NCBI GenBank assembly: GCA_030596585.1
Contig: JAUVJM010000025.1
Location: forward strand, 1-14,563
Direction of reading: 5' to 3'
Length of the DNA stretch: 14,563 nucleotides
Origin: a bacterium
GTDB lineage: Bacteria > NPL-UPA2 > JAUVJM01
Shown: one piece after another, positions 5,395-13,345 of the stretch
Layout: the number at the start of each line of letters is the position of its first letter
How positions within the stretch are numbered: position 1 is the stretch's first letter
Program-made: the position numbers and the translations under genes
The notes under the pieces: model-generated
Told to the model about the DNA's origin: nothing
The model's input: the letters and a program-made list of their open reading frames with translations, nothing else
Databases searched by the model: none

Positions 5395-7506
5395 CTACCC
5401 TCCTTGAGGGGGACTTATTTCAAATACTACTTTTCCTGTTCCGACATTGCCTTGAGAGTCGGTTACTTTTACGACGACGGTATGTTCTCCCGGGGATGAC
5501 ACGGGGCCGGCCTTCTCCGTCAGAGGCTGGATTTCCAACGGGGCAAACTCAAAAGGCTCATTTCCTGAATCGAATATGCCGTCAGCAGGGAAAATGTCAA
5601 TCCAATCTCCTGCATCAAGGGAGTACTCAATTAGGACAATTTTGCTCGTGTCGTCCCTCGCAGTGCCCCTTATAATATGCTTCCGGGATATCAGGTGTGT
5701 TTCAAGCGCTTCCATCCTGGGTGGGGTATTGTCAACAAGAAAAGGTTCCGTGATTTTTTCGGATGTCTCAGCTTTGTCGGGAGGATTATCGGGAGAATCA
5801 GTCGCTACTACTCTAAGCAGGTAATACCCATCCGGGAAAGTCACGCTATCCCAGCGGTGGGATGTCGCTTTGATATCCGCCTTGAGTTTTTTCCAGTTTT
5901 TCTCTTCCTCTCCGCGGTAGTATACGTCATAGGTAAGGCTGTCGCCGTTTGGGTCCCGTGCCTGCCATCTCAGGAGCTTCTCGCCTTTTCCGATTCTTGC
6001 ATTGTTCGCTTTTGTCCTGTTTGTCAGGCGGGCATTTCCCCCGCGCCGGTGATAACTCTCAAGCCTGACCCATTCTATCTCGGGGGGCTGATTGGCTGTC
6101 AGATAGCAGACAGCAACCTCATACAGAACGGGAGTTGCAGAATGCTCTCTTGTATTTAGATGAACCCGGTATTGGATGAATCTCCCCGAAGGGCTTTCCA
6201 CTTTCGCTCCGGAGCGGTCCTCATACGTTTTGGACCATCCGGACCAGGTGTTGTCCGGCTTCTGTGTGTTCCCTGAGCGGGTTGACAGCCCTATCTCCGT
6301 TTTTTCGGGAACAGTTCCTTTCCAGCTAATATTGCCCCACCGGGTCAGGAGCGATGTGTCAAAGACGGTTGATGTGAAAATGCCTTCTTCACAGTAGCAG
6401 CTTTCCAGGCTGTAGATGCGTCCTGCATTCCCCGTTCCAAAATAGAGTCTGTCATCTTTCCAGAGCATGGACAGTATCTGCAGATTTTCGGATTTGAGGA
6501 GTGTAGTCGTCTCTTTGTCCGGAGATATTTTGTAAATCATCCCCTCATTCCCGGTGCCGACGTAGATGTTTCCCTTCTCGTCGGGAGCAATACTCAGGAT
6601 GAGGTATTTGTCCGATGTGAATATCCTGTTGACCATGCCGTCAGGCGTAATCCGGTATACACTGTTGGGAACGGCTGCGGCAGGCGGCGTTTTCCCCCTG
6701 GGAGCTTTCTGCTGAGGCTGTGTGTTCTCCTTTTGAGTTTGAACCGGGGCTGCAGTTCCCGAAGCTGTCCCTGCGAAAAGAGTGCCGTTCTTACCAAGCG
6801 CCAGCGTGTGGATTTCCCCTTCAGCCGCATCGTGGAGAACGGAAACGCTGCCCTTGAGACTTATCTTGTACACAATTCCGTCCGGTTCGCTTCCGGCGTA
6901 GAGGTTATCATCCGAGTCTTTTACAAGGCATAGTATGTGGGTCTGGTTGGAATCGTAGAGCAGACTCGACTTCCCTCTGGGGTTGATTCGGTAGATTTTG
7001 CCTTTGTCTCCGGTTCCTGCGTACAGATTACCCTTGCTGTCGAAAGTCAGGCACCAGACGTGGCAGTCCGGCAGGTCGCAGAACACGGCGGCTTTGCCGT
7101 CGGGTCCTATCTTATAAATTATGGCTTTGGGAGAAGTCCCTGCATAGACATTGCCTTTTTTGTCTACCGCCAGGGATTGCACTTCGAGTTCGGGCGAGTC
7201 GTAGAAGAGGGAAAGTTCACCTCTGCTATCCAGTTTGAAGATTTTGCCGTCGTTTCCGCTGCCCCCGAAGAGATTGCCTTGGTTGTCAGCCGCCAGGCTC
7301 CATACATAGAGTTCGTCCGTGTCTGCGAGCTTTTCTGCAAGCGGCGCCAGCAGAATGTCCCCCTGGCTGGTCGTGGAAACGGATTCGAGACTGCCCTCGT
7401 CAAATTCCTTCTGCGAGGTCTCTTGCCAGGTTCTTGTTGTAACGGCGTGTGAATTGAGACAGACGCTTGCGAGAGCAGCAACCAGTACAATCCTCAGTTT
7501 ATCCAT
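5395..7506 (-). CDS. Secreted seven-bladed beta-propeller protein with Fn3-like C-terminal domains
   Basis: This encodes 703 residues. It opens with a signal peptide (MDKLRIVLVAALASVCLNSHA), so the protein is exported. From about residue 65 to 383 come seven repeats of roughly 40 residues with the core GN(L/V/I)YAGTG...G.IYKI.P.G, one per propeller blade. Blade five is interrupted by a Pro/Gln/Ala-rich insert (about 251-280). The rest is beta-rich. NQPPEIEWVRLES starts an Fn3/Ig-like segment with DPNGDSLTYDVYYRG, followed by VDNTPPRMEAL and a final domain ending HTVVVKVTDSQGNVG. No enzymatic motif is visible; binding or scaffolding in the envelope is the likely role. ATG 7506 has AGGATAGGG before it and gives a clean signal peptide, unlike the TTG at 7527. 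It follows the S55 peptidase gene by 17 bases, suggesting joint function. Confidence 0.8.
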   Translation of the reverse strand: MDKLRIVLVAALASVCLNSHAVTTRTWQETSQKEFDEGSLESVSTTSQGDILLAPLAEKLADTDELYVWSLAADNQGNLFGGSGNDGKIFKLDSRGELSLFYDSPELEVQSLAVDKKGNVYAGTSPKAIIYKIGPDGKAAVFCDLPDCHVWCLTFDSKGNLYAGTGDKGKIYRINPRGKSSLLYDSNQTHILCLVKDSDDNLYAGSEPDGIVYKISLKGSVSVLHDAAEGEIHTLALGKNGTLFAGTASGTAAPVQTQKENTQPQQKAPRGKTPPAAAVPNSVYRITPDGMVNRIFTSDKYLILSIAPDEKGNIYVGTGNEGMIYKISPDKETTTLLKSENLQILSMLWKDDRLYFGTGNAGRIYSLESCYCEEGIFTSTVFDTSLLTRWGNISWKGTVPEKTEIGLSTRSGNTQKPDNTWSGWSKTYEDRSGAKVESPSGRFIQYRVHLNTREHSATPVLYEVAVCYLTANQPPEIEWVRLESYHRRGGNARLTNRTKANNARIGKGEKLLRWQARDPNGDSLTYDVYYRGEEEKNWKKLKADIKATSHRWDSVTFPDGYYLLRVVATDSPDNPPDKAETSEKITEPFLVDNTPPRMEALETHLISRKHIIRGTARDDTSKIVLIEYSLDAGDWIDIFPADGIFDSGNEPFEFAPLEIQPLTEKAGPVSSPGEHTVVVKVTDSQGNVGTGKVVFEISPPQGG

Positions 7507-7523
7507 TTTCCCTATCCTAATTC

Positions 7524-9440
7524 TCAATTTGCTTTCACTTTAATCACCAACTGGTGGCATCCTGAAACAACCCAGCGTGTCGGAATACGCCTGGAGATTT
7601 CCCCGGTCAGTCTCCCGATACCGGTTTCCCGGGAAGAACTCATTATACTGATGAGAGAGCCGGGAAGGGAAGGAAGTTCTTTTCCTTGCACGGTTATACC
7701 GCCGCGAGGAAGGAAAAGTCTCACCGCAATTTCATTATTCTTCTCGCCCTCTTGCAGAATTTCCACGAGCCGGTCAAAACTATGAGCTTTGTGTTTTCCC
7801 GGATTCCTGGCCGCAGTCATCCGCACACTGTTCCGGGCATCACAAACAAAGATCGTAATTTCACCATCAGGCAGGTCTTCAGGTATAGGCAGTGCTGTTC
7901 TCAGGGTGGTGTATTCGGCTCCGTAGGGTTTGAGAACGATTGAGAGATTCACATCATCCCCCGGCTCCACTTCGGATTTGTCAATTCTTATGCTCTCAAT
8001 CATTGCCGTAACAGGTTTGTCGCTGAGTTCTATCTCAACGTCTATATTCTCAACGCTTACTTCCCGGAACTGGTTGGTCATTATGCTCCTCAATAGCTTC
8101 GGCACTTCTGCCTGCCATTTAAGAGGGGCTGCATTTTGCGCGGGAATGGATTTGCTGAAGACATTCTCGATCACAATCGGTTCCCGGAAATCCGCCAGTC
8201 GAATGCGCATGCTGAGCGAAGCCGATTTTTCCACGGACATGCCGCTGCTGAGAATAGAATTCAGCAGACACCAGCTCAAAAGATTCGGAGTCCAGAATTC
8301 GTCCCGAATCATCCGGTAATTGAATTCTTTGCTTTCATCTTCCGTCCTAATGCGGATACGGGAAGATGTGGTCTGCGCGAATTTACCCAATTCGCCTCCG
8401 ATTGCAACCCGCGTATCTCTCCCTATTCTTCCAACGACAGCTCCTGAAGAACTCAACTTGAAGGAAAACGCATGGCTGGGAACAATTGCCTGAATAGAAC
8501 CGTTTGTCATTGGCAAATCGACTTTCCCTCTCGCCATGAACGGATGACCGAACGCGAGAATTTTGCCATCACGGCAGTAGGTAACTGTCCCCGATGCCGA
8601 AAGTTCACAGTCACCGGATAGAAGTTGAACTCCCACAACAGCTCCCGGGACGAGTTTCCCGGAAGTCTTGTCGTCGTGCCCCCCGGTTTGAACCGGCATA
8701 AGACCGAATTTGCCAAAGACAGGTTCCATTTCGTTCAAAACTTCCGGCATGAAGCCTCCCACCATGACGGGGGTTGCGATAGCGTTCAGCACTATTGCGG
8801 ACGGTGGATATTCAGACGGAGGTTGGTCTTCCGTGTTGACAACAATCCTGTTGTATTTGTATCTTCCTACCGAGAGCGGCTGGCTGAGTTCCCTGCTGAA
8901 ATGTCTGCCGTGCCAGGCGGCTGGTTTGGTTCCGGTGTCCTCATCCAGTAGTGAGAGCATTTCCATAATCGGTGTAATTCCGGCAATGGTCTCTTTAGTG
9001 AAGCCCCAGCCATAAGCGACGGCTCCGATGAGTTTGCCGTCTATATATACCGGACTCCCGCTCATGCCGGCTATCAATCCTGTTTTATCAAGCACCTCGT
9101 TGTGGAGGCGCGCCAGAATTAAATCTCCCTTTGGGTAAATGTTTTTGAGTACGCCGAGTATTTCTACTTCGAATTCGCTGATTTCCGTTCCTGAGAATAC
9201 GGTTCTACCTGTGCCCTTCATTCCTGGTTTCAGTTCGTCCGCTGACATGAACTCGGTTACAGGACTTCCCTCCGACGGGTTGTGACAGAGAGATACCATT
9301 AAAGCCAGGAGAAATGATAGAACAGCGGAGTATCGAATCACCGGTTTGTGTTTCACTGCGGATACATTGGCACCCTGCTGTTTTTGTGCTCGAGTGCTCA
9401 AGCGCCCGGGTGCTTCTTTTGTATTTTCAGACTTTCTCAT
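7524..9440 (-). CDS. SpoIVB-type S55 serine peptidase family protein, apparently circularly permuted
   Basis: This encodes 638 residues. After a charged start comes one hydrophobic stretch (about 37-52, YSAVLSFLLALMVSLC) serving as signal or anchor, so the rest lies outside the cytoplasm. The S55 Ser motif GMSGSPVYIDGK (Ser127) follows a block beginning about residue 87 (ISEFEVEILGVL). The block with the presumed catalytic His (ILAFGHPFMARG, His299) comes after it. In Bacillus SpoIVB the His block precedes the Ser block. The C-terminal half (about 400-638) is beta-rich and unassigned. I chose ATG 9440 because the TTG at 9494 lies inside the promoter. It is the first gene of the operon with the propeller, truB and ribF genes. 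It could be an active envelope protease or an inactive scaffold. Confidence 0.8.
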   Translation of the reverse strand: MRKSENTKEAPGRLSTRAQKQQGANVSAVKHKPVIRYSAVLSFLLALMVSLCHNPSEGSPVTEFMSADELKPGMKGTGRTVFSGTEISEFEVEILGVLKNIYPKGDLILARLHNEVLDKTGLIAGMSGSPVYIDGKLIGAVAYGWGFTKETIAGITPIMEMLSLLDEDTGTKPAAWHGRHFSRELSQPLSVGRYKYNRIVVNTEDQPPSEYPPSAIVLNAIATPVMVGGFMPEVLNEMEPVFGKFGLMPVQTGGHDDKTSGKLVPGAVVGVQLLSGDCELSASGTVTYCRDGKILAFGHPFMARGKVDLPMTNGSIQAIVPSHAFSFKLSSSGAVVGRIGRDTRVAIGGELGKFAQTTSSRIRIRTEDESKEFNYRMIRDEFWTPNLLSWCLLNSILSSGMSVEKSASLSMRIRLADFREPIVIENVFSKSIPAQNAAPLKWQAEVPKLLRSIMTNQFREVSVENIDVEIELSDKPVTAMIESIRIDKSEVEPGDDVNLSIVLKPYGAEYTTLRTALPIPEDLPDGEITIFVCDARNSVRMTAARNPGKHKAHSFDRLVEILQEGEKNNEIAVRLFLPRGGITVQGKELPSLPGSLISIMSSSRETGIGRLTGEISRRIPTRWVVSGCHQLVIKVKAN

Positions 9441-9473
9441 AAGCCTATTCTCTATACCCACCGCACGCGTTGA

Positions 9474-9501
9474 ATAATACAGCAAATCCCGCAAATGTCC
9501 A
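9474..9501 (-). promoter_or_regulatory. Sigma70-type promoter for the S55-propeller-truB-ribF operon
   Basis: On the minus strand TGGACA (9501-9496) is followed by 16 bases and TATTAT (9479-9474), five of six matches in each box. Transcription would start near 9467, about 26 bases before the ATG at 9440. This supports that start over the upstream TTG. Confidence 0.55.
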
Positions 9502-9532
9502 AGATATTTTTTGACGGTGCAGAGTTAAATTG

Positions 9533-9562
9533 TTGACAGCGTTCTATAGAAACTGGTAGTAT
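9533..9562 (+). promoter_or_regulatory. Sigma70-type promoter for the aminotransferase gene
   Basis: A perfect TTGACA (9533-9538) is followed by 18 bases and TAGTAT (9557-9562). The predicted leader is about 50 bases and ends in a strong ribosome binding site. It lies back to back with the operon promoter of the opposite strand. Confidence 0.55.
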
Positions 9563-9605
9563 TCGCCTAACGGAAGTACGCCGTAACGTTTCGTTGGAAG
9601 AAAAC

Positions 9606-9613
9606 AAAGGAGG
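9606..9613 (+). promoter_or_regulatory. Strong ribosome binding site deciding the aminotransferase start
   Basis: AAAGGAGG lies 7 bases before ATG 9621 and 4 before ATG 9618. It makes 9621 the best start and rules against the in-frame TTG at 9594, which lies upstream of the site. Confidence 0.75.
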
Positions 9614-9620
9614 ATGTATG

Positions 9621-10898
9621 ATGAGCAAGAAAATAAAACTGCCGCAGGAATGGCCCGGTGTTTATTATATAGATAGCAGAGAGATAAACGCCGTATCAAG
9701 AGTGTTGAAAGCAAGATCGCCGTTCAGGCTTTATGGGCCGAATCTCCTACACGAGGCGGACAAATTCGAAAAGGAGCTATCCGCCTATATCGGGAGAGGG
9801 TATTGTCTGGGAGTATCAAGCGGAACGGGGGCTTTGCAGGTATGCCTCTCTGCTATGGGTGTGGGGCCGGGAGATGAGGTTATTGTTCCCGGTTATTTCT
9901 GGGTGTCTACGGTTGGAGCCGTTGTCAGAAGCGGCGCAATTCCTGTACTTGCCGATGTGGATGATTCATTTAGTCTTGACCCGGAAGATCTCAGGAAAAA
10001 GATTACAGGAAGAACAAAAGCGGTAATTGTTGTGCACATGGGCGGGGTGATCGGACAGATTGGGAAAATAGTCTCTATTTGCAGGAAACGGAAGATCAGG
10101 CTTCTTGAAGATTGTGCCCAGTCTGCCGGGGCATCGGTAAAAGGGAAAATGGCGGGCTCTTTTGGCGATATGGCAATGTTCTCTTTCCAGTTGAACAAGA
10201 ACATGACATCAGGTGAGGGTGGCGCTATTGTTACCAACAATAGATCCTTGTACATGAAAGCGAATGCCATTCATGACCTCGGCTATCCCAGGGATGAAAA
10301 AGGAAGGCTTATATCCGATGATAAGGACTGTCAGCTCTGGGGAATAGGTTACAGAATGAATGAAATGGTTGCCGCTGTCCTGAGAGTTCAGCTCAGTAAA
10401 TTGCCGAAAATCACCGGTGAAATGAGGCGGTTCAAGAACAGTCTGAAAGTGATATTGAGCAGGTATGATGATGTCAGGACGCGTACGGTTGCGGACCCTG
10501 GAGGAGACAGTGGAGCTTTCCTTAAGATGACGTTTAAAGATGAGCAGACTGCGTGGGCGTTTAAGGACGGGTTAATAGGAAACGGGATACGCGTACGGGA
10601 TAACGGTCTATATCCCATACATATGACTGAGTGGGGGTTTCACATATACTACAATAACGGCAGTCTTGTGAATAAGAACTCAATTTGCGGGCATCATTCT
10701 GTGTGGGACTTGAAAGAGAATGAGTTTGCAAGAAACGTTTCTTATGCAAAAGGGACTTTGAAGCATCTTGACGACATTGTTGAACGCACGGTGATTTTTT
10801 GCATCGCTTCGAAATTATCAGGAGGGGAAAAGAAGCTTATCAGGTATGCATTCACTAAGACGTGTAAGGATATTGGTCTCAAACGGAAGGATAAATGA
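9621..10898 (+). CDS. DegT/DnrJ/EryC1/StrS family PLP-dependent aminotransferase
   Basis: This encodes 425 residues and is full length for a family that transfers an amino group to keto-sugars or keto-cyclitols. Visible motifs are SGTGALQ (67-73, phosphate binding), EDCAQSAGA with Asp164 for the pyridine nitrogen, and FSFQLNKNMTSGEGG with Lys193, the expected PLP Schiff-base lysine. The C-terminal domain carries the usual substrate-loop region, with Tyr/His-rich sequence around YPIHMTEWGFH. The sugar or cyclitol substrate cannot be deduced. The stop overlaps the start of the next gene as ATGA, so the two were translationally coupled. That partner, a dehydrogenase, is now broken, so any pathway pairing them may be lost. 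Confidence 0.88.
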   Translation: MSKKIKLPQEWPGVYYIDSREINAVSRVLKARSPFRLYGPNLLHEADKFEKELSAYIGRGYCLGVSSGTGALQVCLSAMGVGPGDEVIVPGYFWVSTVGAVVRSGAIPVLADVDDSFSLDPEDLRKKITGRTKAVIVVHMGGVIGQIGKIVSICRKRKIRLLEDCAQSAGASVKGKMAGSFGDMAMFSFQLNKNMTSGEGGAIVTNNRSLYMKANAIHDLGYPRDEKGRLISDDKDCQLWGIGYRMNEMVAAVLRVQLSKLPKITGEMRRFKNSLKVILSRYDDVRTRTVADPGGDSGAFLKMTFKDEQTAWAFKDGLIGNGIRVRDNGLYPIHMTEWGFHIYYNNGSLVNKNSICGHHSVWDLKENEFARNVSYAKGTLKHLDDIVERTVIFCIASKLSGGEKKLIRYAFTKTCKDIGLKRKDK

Positions 10899-11555
10899 AA
10901 AGACATCTTGTATACCTGGCTGACATTCACGGGAAAGATGTAAAGATCGAGAAGGATGTTCTGAGAGATATTGCCGTGCTCAGGAGGGATGAGAGGACGG
11001 CAGGCGTGGGAGACGTTCACAGAATTATCAGAAATGGCAGAGACGCCGATGCAATAGGCGTGCGGCATACAAGAATCACACGGGAAATTATTGACAGGCT
11101 GGATAGGTGCAGAATAATTGCGCTCAATATCCCTCTCACGAAGGAAGGCATCCTACCCTCAGGATGCTTGGCAGGAAAGATTCGGGCTTATGAGAAAGGG
11201 CGCATATATCATTAACGTTTGCCGCGGTGAGGTTGTAGACACTCCGGCTTTGATTTCGGCATTGAGAACCCATAAGCTGGGCGGTATTGCGATTGACGTT
11301 ATTGAGGGAGAGCCGAGACAAAATTCATATTTGAGGAGCGGGAGTAATCCTGTCTTTGATACTTTTAGAAAAATGCCCGATGTCTTGATAACGCCGCATT
11401 CCGCATTCACTTCCACAAGGTCTGTCAGCGACGTCAAACGAAAAGGCGCAGCGGAGATAAAAAGCGTTCTTGAGGGTGGATTCCCGAGAGAAATCGCATG
11501 GATTAACCCCGAGGTTAAGAAAATCTATCTTCAGGGGTTCCCCCATCTTCCGTAG
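10895..11555 (+). pseudogene. D-isomer-specific 2-hydroxyacid dehydrogenase remnant
   Basis: The start encodes the family's N-terminal substrate domain (to RDADAIGVRHTRITREIIDRLDRCRIIA, about residue 76). The next residues are LNIPLTKE, which normally come some 130 residues later, so the whole NAD-binding domain with its GxGxxG motif is missing. The frame then fails twice: MLGRKD is read from 11164 in a second frame and FGLMRKGAYIINVCRGEVVD from about 11180 in a third. The tail (AIDVIEGEP, ITPHSAF, WINPEV) is well preserved to the stop at 11553-11555. A 7-bp hairpin (11148-11167) lies at the first frameshift. The gene cannot make an active dehydrogenase. Good preservation outside the damage suggests recent decay. 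It overlaps the aminotransferase gene by ATGA. Confidence 0.85.
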
Positions 11556-12869
11556 TTAGGTTATCCTCAATATATTACTAACTGCATATAGAGGATACAC
11601 ATCTATATCTTCATAGCCTGCAAAATTTTCCAAAGATAACCTTATCCCTTTTCTTGTGTTATGCTCCGCAATAAAAAGTCTCATGCTTTGCATCTTCCCT
11701 TTTGTTCCGGATTTAACCTCAATAGGTATTATCCGTTCATTATGCTGAATAATATAATCTACTTCCGCATTACTACCCCGTTTTTCTTTATGCCAATAAT
11801 ATAGTTGCTCCTCAGTATCATACGGGCTGTTTTTTATGATCTCCATGCCAGTAAATACCTCCGCTATGTTGCCTTTATTTATTACATTAATATCTTGTGC
11901 GGCTATAATCTCGGCCATATTCAAACCCAATATCTTCTGGTGTATTCCCGTATCAAAAGGGATTACTTTGAATTTCTTAGCTTTTACCTGTGCCCCCAGC
12001 GGCAACCCGTGGGCTGAAGTGTGGTAAATCTTATAAGCAAGGCCGGCCTGTACAATCAAATCTAAGGCATCCTTAAGAGATTTATGATTGGAATGTGAGT
12101 CAATATTTGAATACTTAAATTTCCGCCCCGCCTGCAAGGCTATGGAATCAAATACTTCCCGCAACCTCTGTACAGGAGATCGTTTCTTATACTTGGCAAA
12201 ATCATCTCTAAGGGTTTCGATTAAATCGGTTAATTTCTTTTGGCAGGAAAGTATATTTTGGGAAGCCGCATATTCTTTCACCGCTTCCGGCATTCCACCG
12301 ATAATATAATAGATTTTCAGATAGTCTATCAACTTCCTGTGGAAAACACCGTCCAGTGCTTTGGTTATACCAGCCTTGTTTTTAAGTTCTATCAATTTTC
12401 CCTCTCCCATTGCCTCCAAAAACTCATCAAATGACATTGGATACATGTAAAGGGAATGGATCCTGCCCACACCATGGGAAGGGATGTCGGAAATAACAAG
12501 TTCAAGCAGAGAACCTGCTGCGACTACATGTAGATCAGGCATTTTTTCATAGAAAAATCTCAAGGAGCTCAAAGATTCCGGACATTCCTGTACCTCATCA
12601 AAAAATAGTAACGTCTCGCCAGCAATTATCGGAATCGCGAAATAAGCAGATAGTTTTTGACATAATACTGAAGGATTTAAAGAATCTACAAAAAACTGCT
12701 TCACTGCCCTTTCTTCTTCAAAATTAACCTCCAGATAATGCTTGAAAGTTTTGCCCAATTGCCTCACAGAATAGGTTTTACCTACCTGCCTGGCTCCTCG
12801 TATTAGAAGAGCCTTTCGCCCCTTTTCTCTTTTCCAATCCATTAAAAAAGATGAAACATGTCTTTTCAT
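11556..12869 (-). CDS. AAA+ ATPase with DUF4143 C-terminal domain
   Basis: This encodes 437 residues. The N-terminal AAA_14 domain has the Walker A loop GARQVGKT (25-32) and Walker B LLFFDEVQ (Asp91, Glu92). AAGSLLE follows as a likely sensor. The C-terminal DUF4143 part contains AEVDY (Glu369, Asp371) and PIEVKSG (Glu384, Lys386), a pattern like PD-(D/E)XK nucleases. The function of this large family is unknown; members are frequent in accessory DNA and are variably suggested to act in mobile-element or defence contexts. The gene is more AT-rich than the core operon. Its stop lies immediately next to the stop of the dehydrogenase remnant. No Shine-Dalgarno sequence is visible. The gene appears intact. 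Confidence 0.87.
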   Translation of the reverse strand: MKRHVSSFLMDWKREKGRKALLIRGARQVGKTYSVRQLGKTFKHYLEVNFEEERAVKQFFVDSLNPSVLCQKLSAYFAIPIIAGETLLFFDEVQECPESLSSLRFFYEKMPDLHVVAAGSLLELVISDIPSHGVGRIHSLYMYPMSFDEFLEAMGEGKLIELKNKAGITKALDGVFHRKLIDYLKIYYIIGGMPEAVKEYAASQNILSCQKKLTDLIETLRDDFAKYKKRSPVQRLREVFDSIALQAGRKFKYSNIDSHSNHKSLKDALDLIVQAGLAYKIYHTSAHGLPLGAQVKAKKFKVIPFDTGIHQKILGLNMAEIIAAQDINVINKGNIAEVFTGMEIIKNSPYDTEEQLYYWHKEKRGSNAEVDYIIQHNERIIPIEVKSGTKGKMQSMRLFIAEHNTRKGIRLSLENFAGYEDIDVYPLYAVSNILRIT

Positions 12870-12876
12870 AAGATTA

Positions 12877-12904
12877 ATTTTACGTATTTTAATTAAAAAG
12901 TCAA
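12877..12904 (-). promoter_or_regulatory. Promoter for the AAA+ ATPase gene, almost leaderless
   Basis: On the minus strand TTGACT (12904-12899) is followed by 16 bases and TAAAAT (12882-12877), five of six matches in each box. Transcription should begin at about 12870, one base before the ATG at 12869. This explains why no ribosome binding site is seen. Confidence 0.6.
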
Positions 12905-13082
12905 GGCTAAAATGATATTTTTATTGCAAAAAAGGCGACCTTAAAAGCAAGCAAAATGTCATAAAATCAGACCTTAAAATAGCTGTCAGTGCAGACTTTA
13001 ATCCCATTTTTTCGATAAAAGCCTTGTAGGATTTTGAATATCAACTATGCCCATTATAAAAATAACCCCTTTATTTTTACAC

Positions 13083-13099
13083 TGCACTATAATAGTGCA
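13083..13099. promoter_or_regulatory. Near-perfect dyad TGCACTAT-A-ATAGTGCA with embedded TATAAT
   Basis: Two 8-base arms flank a single A. The centre contains TATAAT (13088-13093). An arm pair with a one-base centre suits a dimeric repressor better than a hairpin terminator. I see no good -35 box upstream and no intact gene downstream, so it may be a relic operator. Confidence 0.3.
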
Positions 13100-13172
13100 C
13101 TATTTTCTTATTGTACGAGTATTTTTGGCTCTTGATTATATAGGAATTTCCTTTTTACGCAACTTTATTAGC

Positions 13173-13242
13173 GGGACGGGCATGCCCGTCCCCTACAAAA
13201 TTGTTTGTTTTTTCAGATGTAGGGGTCAGGCATGCCTGACCC
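13173..13242. repeat. Pair of 20-bp palindromes joined by CCCCTACA / TGTAGGGG
   Basis: GGGACGGGCATGCCCGTCCC (13173-13192) and GGGTCAGGCATGCCTGACCC (13223-13242) are each perfect palindromes. They share the plan GGGNC(A/G)GGCATGCC and are linked by CCCCTACA (13190-13197) and its complement (13218-13225). The whole can fold as a large hairpin or as two small cruciforms. Such GTAGGGG-type elements are familiar as dispersed intergenic repeats in many bacterial genomes. Confidence 0.7.
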
Positions 13243-13345
13243 GTTAATTTATCCTACTGTCTGGGAGAAATCAGGTCTTCATAAGAGGGGTTTTTATAAA
13301 TGTGGCTCTCATAGGCGGGGTGATGTCAATATTTTCCAGTGAGGA

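Larger units (their letters stand above)
12905..13345. other. Gene-free AT-rich stretch with dyads
   Basis: I see no credible gene. A short open frame at 13047-13247 runs through the palindromes and has no protein-like character. The stretch contains a one-base-centre dyad (13083-13099) and the paired palindromes (13173-13242). Nothing else stands out. Confidence 0.6.

Noticed and set aside
9441..9494. N-terminal extension of the S55 protein from TTG 9494
   Set aside because: The extension overlaps the predicted -10 and -35 boxes, and the hydrophobic segment is already near the N-terminus when ATG 9440 is used.
11553..11558. Intrinsic terminator between the dehydrogenase remnant and the ATPase gene
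   Set aside because: The two stop codons touch, and there is no GC-rich hairpin followed by a T run in either direction around the junction.
13047..13247. Open frame of 66 codons on the + strand
   Set aside because: It passes through both 20-bp palindromes and has no ribosome binding site or protein-like sequence.
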